Source: Verrucomicrobiales bacterium (GTDB lineage Bacteria > Verrucomicrobiota > Verrucomicrobiia > Verrucomicrobiales > DEV007). Taken from it: a stretch of 5,136 nucleotides of DNA. Below the pieces are notes generated by a model that saw only the letters and a program-made list of their open reading frames with translations, did not search any database and had not been told where the DNA came from. The number at the start of each line of letters is the position of its first letter. Within the stretch, counting starts at the first letter, position 1. Where the stretch lies: contig JACETS010000183.1 in the NCBI GenBank assembly GCA_013911195.1, positions 1 to 5,136 on the forward strand, in the 5' to 3' direction. Shown piece by piece: positions 1 to 5,136 of this stretch. The position numbers and the translations under genes are program-made.

Positions 1-2447
1 ATATTGAGATTAATGAAACCTTTCAAAATAAAAGGAAGAAACTGATCGTTTCAGATTCATCTGTTAAAATTCCAATTCAAATTAAACATCTGGAATCGGA
101 TAAAGTTTTAATTAAAAGAAATGCATTTCTTAATCATGCGCTCTACAGAAATAAAAAAGAGGCATGGTTGATTAATTTTGTATCACTAATTGCCATGCCT
201 CTTAATAAAGGTTTTGCGGATCCTATTGATGCTGAATCTTTGGTTTCATTTTTCGTAAATTTTGATGAACCAATTTCATTGGAAGTACCACTTAAGTGGC
301 TTGAGACTAACTATTATGAGCTCACTAAGTTTTTTCGTATGGAATTACACGGTAATCTCTCCACGATGTTAACTCTTTTGGCTGATGATCCTAAAGTAAA
401 TATTAATGTTGAGGGCTCATTGAATTCGATATCCATTTCAATCATTTTTATTCATAAAAAACATCCAAGTCCAAATTTTGAATTTGAAAAGCTTTTTATA
501 GAAAATCTTAATTTGTTTAAATCACAGACTGAGAGTTACGAAGCTGATATTAGTGAAGAAAATTTTATTAAAAGAAAATATAATCTTATAGTCAGTGGAT
601 CAGATGAAGTGTTATATTTTCATAGTAGTATCCTTCCTGATTTAATCAGAGATAACAATATAAAAGTAAATTTAGGTGAGCGCTTTTATTCATTAACCAA
701 GGACATAAATCTGATTAAACCACAGGTTCAAATGACTAAATCTTCTACAGATTGGTTTGAATTCGAGGTTGATTTTCTATCTAGTTCTGGTGATTCGATT
801 TCAGAAGACGAAATCAGAAAACTAATTCATCAAGGCAAATATTCGAAAAAGAGTAATTCAAATCAAAAATTAGTTTTTGATAGAGATGAAATAGATCAAT
901 TGTTCTACACACTAGGAGCAACAGAAACAGAACAGAGAATTACAAAGAATAAGGTTCTTAGAAGAGTTTCTGGTAAGGAGGCATTATATATTGAGGATAG
1001 CCTATCCAAATTTGGATTCAATTTACCTGAACTTAATAATCCTTTTAATAAAGTTTTTGAAAAAAATTTTAATGGAAATCTTAAGCCTTATCAAAAAGAA
1101 GGCGTTCTTTGGATGAATAAAAGAATAATGATGAATAGTGGATTTGTTCTTGCTGATGAAATGGGATTAGGGAAGACCGTTCAGATTTTAGCTCTTATTG
1201 CATCAATGAATTTAGATGATGAAATGGTCCTAATTATTTGCCCCACTTCTCTGATACATAATTGGAATGGTGAAGTTAAAAAATTTTTACCAGGATCAAC
1301 AATACAGCTTTACCATGGTAGTGACAGAGACGGGATTAGAATAGATTCAAACATAGTCATTACGACTTATGGAACCTTATTGAGTGATGTTACAGCACTC
1401 AATAAAGTAAAATTTTCTTTGGTTGTTGCTGATGAGGCGTCTTATTTTAAAAATGACTCAACGAAAACATTTAAAGCTTTGGAAAGTTTAGATTCTAATA
1501 TCAAGATTGCTTTGAGTGGGACTCCTATTGAAAATGAAGTATCTGATTTATGGAGTTTGATGAACATTGTTAATCCTAATTATCTTGGCACTAAAGAAAG
1601 CTTCAAAGATTATTACTTTCGTGAAAATTTAAATGATGAATCAAAATTAAATCTTAGGCATAGAACATCACCATTTATTTTAAGAAGGTTAAAGAGAGAT
1701 GTTCTAAAAGAGCTTCCCGATAAAGTCGAAAAAACAATTTACTGTGATCTTTATTCGGAAGAGAGGGATGTTTATAATAATTTTCTAATTTCTGGAAAAG
1801 AATTAATTTCAAATTTAAACAAGTCGATTCAAGGGGATAATACGATGCAAGTACTGACCCTATTGCTTCGTCTCCGACAAGTTTGTTGTGATTTGAGACT
1901 GATAAAGAATATTAAAGACCCTTCATTTAGTTCTTCAAAAATGAATGTTCTGATAAACTTGATAAAAAACACTATTTGCGGAGGAAACAAAGTAATCGTT
2001 TTTTCTCAATTTGTTAAAATGCTCAAGCTCATAAAAGCGGAATTGAAAAATGAATCCATTCCGAGTTTTTTATTAGAGGGAGCCACCAAGAGTGATGATA
2101 GAAACCAAATGGTAAAGAATTTTCAGGATTCTAATAATGGAACAAAAGTGTTTCTCATATCACTCAAAGCAGGAGGATATGGGTTAAATCTTACGGCTGC
2201 AGATACGGTTATACATTTTGATCCATGGTGGAACCCATCAGTGGAAAATCAAGCCACCGACAGAGTACATAGAATTGGACAGTCTAAAATTGTTAATATC
2301 TACAAATTGATAACAAATAATACGGTTGAGGAAAAAATACTCTCGTTGCAGGACAAAAAAAGAAATCTAATCAATATGGCTATAGATGAAGAGGTTCCGG
2401 ATATGAGTGGATTGAATAATGAGGACTTGAAATTTGTGTTAAACTAA
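1..2447 (+). CDS. SNF2-family DNA-dependent ATPase/translocase (DEAD/DEAH-box helicase superfamily 2), 5'-truncated by the window edge
   Basis: Swi2/Snf2 ATPases use ATP to translocate on double-stranded DNA and displace bound proteins; they usually do not separate strands. Residues are counted from the first full codon at nt 3 (814 in total). The C-terminal 460 residues form a complete core: motif Q-like LKPYQKEGVLWM (360-371), Walker A DEMGLGKT (385-392, Lys391), motif Ia IICPTSLIHNW, motif II DEAS (477-480), motif III LSGTPIEN (504-511), FILRRLKRDVLKELPDK (from 558), RLRQVCCDLRL, motif IV VIVFSQF (664-670), motif V SLKAGGYGLNLTAAD (720-734) and motif VI QATDRVHRIGQ (750-760, arginines 754 and 757). 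The ending, with TVEEKILSLQDKKR, is typical and looks native. Residues 1 to about 350 are divergent; DWFEFEVDF (250-258) recalls the accessory region of bacterial SNF2 proteins. No stop occurs between nt 3 and the TTG at 168, so the gene starts upstream. Motif II has Ser where Gln or His is usual. The exact role is unknown; RapA is unlikely from the N-terminal sequence, but this is inference. Confidence 0.95.
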   Translation, partial: IEINETFQNKRKKLIVSDSSVKIPIQIKHLESDKVLIKRNAFLNHALYRNKKEAWLINFVSLIAMPLNKGFADPIDAESLVSFFVNFDEPISLEVPLKWLETNYYELTKFFRMELHGNLSTMLTLLADDPKVNINVEGSLNSISISIIFIHKKHPSPNFEFEKLFIENLNLFKSQTESYEADISEENFIKRKYNLIVSGSDEVLYFHSSILPDLIRDNNIKVNLGERFYSLTKDINLIKPQVQMTKSSTDWFEFEVDFLSSSGDSISEDEIRKLIHQGKYSKKSNSNQKLVFDRDEIDQLFYTLGATETEQRITKNKVLRRVSGKEALYIEDSLSKFGFNLPELNNPFNKVFEKNFNGNLKPYQKEGVLWMNKRIMMNSGFVLADEMGLGKTVQILALIASMNLDDEMVLIICPTSLIHNWNGEVKKFLPGSTIQLYHGSDRDGIRIDSNIVITTYGTLLSDVTALNKVKFSLVVADEASYFKNDSTKTFKALESLDSNIKIALSGTPIENEVSDLWSLMNIVNPNYLGTKESFKDYYFRENLNDESKLNLRHRTSPFILRRLKRDVLKELPDKVEKTIYCDLYSEERDVYNNFLISGKELISNLNKSIQGDNTMQVLTLLLRLRQVCCDLRLIKNIKDPSFSSSKMNVLINLIKNTICGGNKVIVFSQFVKMLKLIKAELKNESIPSFLLEGATKSDDRNQMVKNFQDSNNGTKVFLISLKAGGYGLNLTAADTVIHFDPWWNPSVENQATDRVHRIGQSKIVNIYKLITNNTVEEKILSLQDKKRNLINMAIDEEVPDMSGLNNEDLKFVLN

Positions 2448-2480
2448 TCGACTAGATAGATAATAGTGAATAATTAGTTA

Positions 2481-2789
2481 ATGAATCATCGGATTAAAAT
2501 TATAATTTTATTACTTATAAATTCACTCTTATTGACTCTATGTTGGGCTTATATCGATTTTAAATCTGTAAGTAGTACAAGTTACCCCTCGAACACAGTT
2601 GTTTATGATTTATTGAAGGTTCTCATTTGTTTTATTTTGCTAGTTCTGTCTTCTTTCGTATTTAAAGGAAAAAGTCCAAAGCAAAAATTAATATATTCAG
2701 CAATCTTTATTTTGGTTTCAGTATTAACTGCAACAATTTCACTTTTGAATTTAGGAGACTCCTTCTATCTATTCTTTTTACCAGAATAG
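2481..2789 (+). CDS. Small three-span membrane protein, family not recognised
   Basis: I do not recognise this 102-residue protein. Hydrophobic segments lie at about residues 6-25, 43-61 and 71-91. The N-terminus (MNHRIK) and the loop at 62-70 (KGKSPKQK) are basic, while the loop at 26-42 is polar with little charge, so the positive-inside rule predicts N-terminus in the cytoplasm and C-terminus outside. The ATG at 2481 is the first possible start, because an in-frame TAG lies at 2475-2477. No clear Shine-Dalgarno sequence precedes it; the leader is AT-rich with several stop codons. It follows the SNF2 gene by 33 bp on the same strand, which would allow co-transcription or translational coupling, and its stop lies 7 bp from that of the convergent TPR gene. 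A coherent hydrophobic pattern with charged loops favours a real gene over a chance frame. Function cannot be inferred from the sequence. Confidence 0.7.
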   Translation: MNHRIKIIILLLINSLLLTLCWAYIDFKSVSSTSYPSNTVVYDLLKVLICFILLVLSSFVFKGKSPKQKLIYSAIFILVSVLTATISLLNLGDSFYLFFLPE

Positions 2790-2790
2790 A
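2768..2790. terminator. Weak inverted repeat at the convergent gene junction, possible bidirectional terminator
   Basis: TCTATTCT (2768-2775) and AGAATAGA (2783-2790) form a perfect 8-bp stem around a 7-nt loop (TTTTACC). The repeat covers the last codons and the TAG stop of the small membrane-protein gene and ends 6 bp before the stop of the opposite TPR gene, the place expected for a shared terminator. The stem is AT-rich and no U-tract follows it on either strand, so an efficient intrinsic terminator is doubtful. In DNA this AT-rich a stem of this size could also be chance. Confidence 0.25.
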
Positions 2791-2796
2791 GTATCT

Positions 2797-5136
2797 TCAT
2801 TCATCCCAAATAAAGTTTTCTAACTTTAAGCGCTCGCTAATAACTTTAGCCTCTGGCGATCTTGTGCCATTGATGCTTGATAATTGATCGGCTATAATTA
2901 TTGCCGCCCTAAGATCCTGATTGTTATTTCTATTAGTTAATATTCTGATACATTCAAACCCTGATTTAAAATGCCAATTCATTTCTGGGTTTTCATTTTC
3001 AATTAGAGGGGGCCTTGGAGCTGTAAGAATTTGATAATATAGCTCTAATGATTTTGTATCTTGTCCCAAAAATTCAAAAGACTTGGCTTTTCGGAAAATA
3101 GCCTCATTTCTCGAGCTTGTACTTAGTTTGTCCATCGAAAGTATCATATCGAAGGCTTTAATGGCATCTGTTATTTTATCTGCACTTAATGCTCCCTGTT
3201 CATAGAGGGCTTTCCCTTTAAGCATTAGAGCTGTTGTTTTAATTTTATTTGGGGCCTTAGAGCCTATTAATGAGTCCAGCGCAACGATTGCTTCAGTCTT
3301 CAAATTTTTATTTAATTTGATTTGAGCGCTTTCTAGAATGGCTTTGGGAGACAAGGATGTTTTGGTTTCAGCTACTTTTTGAAATAGATTTAAGGCTCTC
3401 TCAATTCCTTCTTCTGATAAGGTTAATTTTGCAGAATGAGCCGCAAAGTACATTGATCTTATTGCCAATTCTGAATTTGAATAGTTGGTAAATAACTTTT
3501 CAAAATTCAACAAAGCTTTTGAATAATCTTTATTTATGTAAAAAATTTCACCCAATCTCATTCTAATTTCAGGTGAATGAGAAGAATTGGGCCATTTTTC
3601 TACAAAGGAATTGCCTTTAAGTTCGATTGTATCAATTTCTGAGGAATTTTCGTTAATCCAAAAATCTAAATAATCAGCTCTTTCCTTATCAGTAGATCTT
3701 ACTGCATGAGCTTTTCCTTTGGTTAACGAGTCATTCGCAATGTCATAATTAGTGGGGGATTCCTGGAGTAGTAAACTGGCTATTGCTAAATGAGCTTCAG
3801 CGATTCTTTCATGCTTTGGGAATTGATCTATAAATTGCTCAATAGAAATTTTAGCTTTTTCTGAACGGTCAGATGCTAATAATAGTCCTCTTTCTAACAA
3901 AACATTACCTTTAATATTATTATTTTGAATTGTGGATACGAGTTGATTGTCCAACTGCTTGTCCGAAGTATCATTGTTCAACATCTCAATTAGCGCTGCA
4001 TTAAATTTTGCGGAGTCTTCATTAGTTGGATCTGCAACATTTAAATAACTCTCGGTTGCCGACCTTATGTCATTATTTTTTTTATGAGCTTCAGCCAATA
4101 AGAAATTTATTTCTGAACGGCTGTATTGATCCTGAGCGACACCATTAATGCTAGTTAGTAATTCTATGGACTCTTGATAACTTTTGTTAAGGATCAGAAT
4201 TTTTCCATGTAGAATTTTTGATTTTAATGAAATTAAATCTTCTCCATTAGCTAGACCCTTAAGTTGTAAAATTGATTTTTCAATGTCCTTTGGATAATTT
4301 AATCTGATTAAAAAATACTGTGCCTTACGAGAAAGATTATTGTCCTCAGATTTTGTCCAAGTATTGAGTAATGACTCAACTTGGTCGGGGGTTTTTTCAG
4401 ATAAACTCAATAGCTGTTCAAAGAAAGGTGTATTATCACATCCAATGGGTGCATTCTCAATAGCCGAGCGAATTATGGGAATGGCTTTATCGAAACTATC
4501 TAACTTAACTTGAATGTTGAATTTAAGAGTTTCGAGGGCAGTATGAATCTTGGGAGTTCTATTTTCAATGCTAACAGAAATATCTCTAATTGATGATTCC
4601 GATTTAGTGAAGTTGTTTAGAGCAAAAAAAGCCTTTGATTGAATCAGAAGTTTTATGTTGTTTATTTCCTTTGATGAAGAATTAATCTTATTAGTTGATT
4701 CTATAGCATTTTCATAATTTCCTAAAAGAAGATTAATGGTTGCTAATTTGAATTTGATTATATTGTTTTTTTTCTTTGAATTTTCAACCGAGTTAGAAAT
4801 AACTTCCAAAGCCTTCTGAAGCATTCCGAGTGATTCATAAGCGGATGATATACTTAGTACAGCACTAGAGTGAAACGGGTCATTAGCGTTTGTGATATAT
4901 TTATCTAATAATGGTCTTGCTTCGTTAACTTTGCCGAGTGCAGCAAGAGCGATGCCTCGCCAAAAGTTCAACTCATCGCCTTTTGCTGTCTCTAAAGCTT
5001 CTTGATATCGTCCTGTTCTAACTAGATTTTCAACTAAAAGTGATCTTACTCTTGTTTGGTCTGTAATAGATAAATCTGATCTTGCTTCAATTTTCTCTAG
5101 TTTTTCGACGGCAACATCGGAAAGACCATCTTTATA
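2797..5136 (-). CDS. Large tetratricopeptide-repeat (TPR-like) protein, N-terminus cut off by the window edge
   Basis: The protein is almost entirely alpha-helical pairs with TPR spacing, a fold that generally serves as a protein-protein interaction scaffold. Residues are counted from the window edge (779 in total). The first residues (YKDGLSDVAVEKLEKIE, then LVENLVRTGRYQEALE) already read as repeats, so the missing N-terminal part may be short. Other clear units are LATINLLLGNYENAIES and, best of all, residues 515-571 (nt 3424-3594), with WPNSSHSPEIRMRLGEIFY followed by KDYSKALLNFEKLF. That unit resembles the TPR type of YbgF/CpoB and BamD, which suggests an envelope protein, but no signal peptide or lipobox is visible because the start is missing. 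The frame is open from the TTG at 4969-4971 to the last base, so that TTG is not a credible start. The C-terminus (KLENFIWDE) ends at a TGA, and the gene is convergent with the small membrane-protein gene. No enzymatic motif is seen. Confidence 0.88.
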   Translation of the reverse strand, partial: YKDGLSDVAVEKLEKIEARSDLSITDQTRVRSLLVENLVRTGRYQEALETAKGDELNFWRGIALAALGKVNEARPLLDKYITNANDPFHSSAVLSISSAYESLGMLQKALEVISNSVENSKKKNNIIKFKLATINLLLGNYENAIESTNKINSSSKEINNIKLLIQSKAFFALNNFTKSESSIRDISVSIENRTPKIHTALETLKFNIQVKLDSFDKAIPIIRSAIENAPIGCDNTPFFEQLLSLSEKTPDQVESLLNTWTKSEDNNLSRKAQYFLIRLNYPKDIEKSILQLKGLANGEDLISLKSKILHGKILILNKSYQESIELLTSINGVAQDQYSRSEINFLLAEAHKKNNDIRSATESYLNVADPTNEDSAKFNAALIEMLNNDTSDKQLDNQLVSTIQNNNIKGNVLLERGLLLASDRSEKAKISIEQFIDQFPKHERIAEAHLAIASLLLQESPTNYDIANDSLTKGKAHAVRSTDKERADYLDFWINENSSEIDTIELKGNSFVEKWPNSSHSPEIRMRLGEIFYINKDYSKALLNFEKLFTNYSNSELAIRSMYFAAHSAKLTLSEEGIERALNLFQKVAETKTSLSPKAILESAQIKLNKNLKTEAIVALDSLIGSKAPNKIKTTALMLKGKALYEQGALSADKITDAIKAFDMILSMDKLSTSSRNEAIFRKAKSFEFLGQDTKSLELYYQILTAPRPPLIENENPEMNWHFKSGFECIRILTNRNNNQDLRAAIIIADQLSSINGTRSPEAKVISERLKLENFIWDE

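Noticed and set aside
2434..2464. Promoter for the small membrane-protein gene (TTGTGT ... GATAAT)
   Set aside because: The -10-like GATAAT at 2459-2464 matches five of six bases, but the -35-like element is weak and the spacer is 19 bp. Such matches are expected by chance in AT-rich DNA.
2481..2546. Lipoprotein signal at Cys21 of the small membrane protein
   Set aside because: The residues before the cysteine are L-T-L, with Leu rather than Gly, Ala or Ser at -1, and Trp follows it. This does not fit a lipobox, and two further membrane spans follow.
2753..2763. Short palindrome AGGAGACTCCT inside the small membrane-protein gene
   Set aside because: It has 5-bp arms around one base within coding sequence, with no repeat elsewhere that I could see. 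It is most likely chance.
1..2789. SNF2 ATPase plus small membrane protein as a phage-defence system (DISARM-like or other)
   Set aside because: SNF2 ATPases occur in DISARM and other defence loci, but no methyltransferase, nuclease, PLD-type protein or other partner is visible here, and the neighbour on the right is an ordinary convergent TPR gene. The evidence does not support a defence call.

Overview
This window is AT-rich bacterial DNA (G+C roughly one third, judged by eye) that is densely coding. It holds two long protein-coding genes facing each other and one short gene between them. I see no rRNA, tRNA, CRISPR array, insertion sequence or integrase. The lineage cannot be fixed from the sequence alone. 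A Gram-negative, AT-rich bacterium fits best: Shine-Dalgarno signal is weak, there is a large YbgF/BamD-like tetratricopeptide protein, and the SNF2 ATPase is of bacterial type. My leading guess is Verrucomicrobiota (Opitutales/Puniceicoccaceae-like), from the overall look of the TPR protein's C-terminus. This is a low-confidence impression, and Bacteroidota or Bdellovibrionota remain possible.

Left part (1-2447, + strand): the 3'-terminal 814 codons of a SNF2-family dsDNA translocase. A complete two-lobed ATPase core lies at the C-terminus, preceded by at least 350 residues of divergent accessory sequence. The frame is open back to the first base, so the true start is outside the window and the TTG at 168 is not a convincing start.

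Middle (2481-2789, + strand): a 102-residue protein with three predicted membrane spans and no recognised family. It begins 33 bp after the SNF2 stop on the same strand and could be co-transcribed with it.

Right part (2797-5136, - strand): the C-terminal 779 codons of a large TPR-like alpha-solenoid protein. Its frame is open through the right edge, so its N-terminus and any signal peptide are missing. It converges on the small membrane-protein gene with only 7 bp between the two stop codons, and a weak inverted repeat sits at this junction.

The genes do not form an evident system. The SNF2 protein is probably a chromosomal DNA or nucleoprotein remodeller, the TPR protein probably a protein-interaction scaffold, possibly in the envelope. 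Because they are convergent, the window gives no operon evidence linking them. The points most worth a second look are the unusual motif II (DEAS) of the SNF2 protein, its divergent N-terminal region, and the orphan membrane protein.
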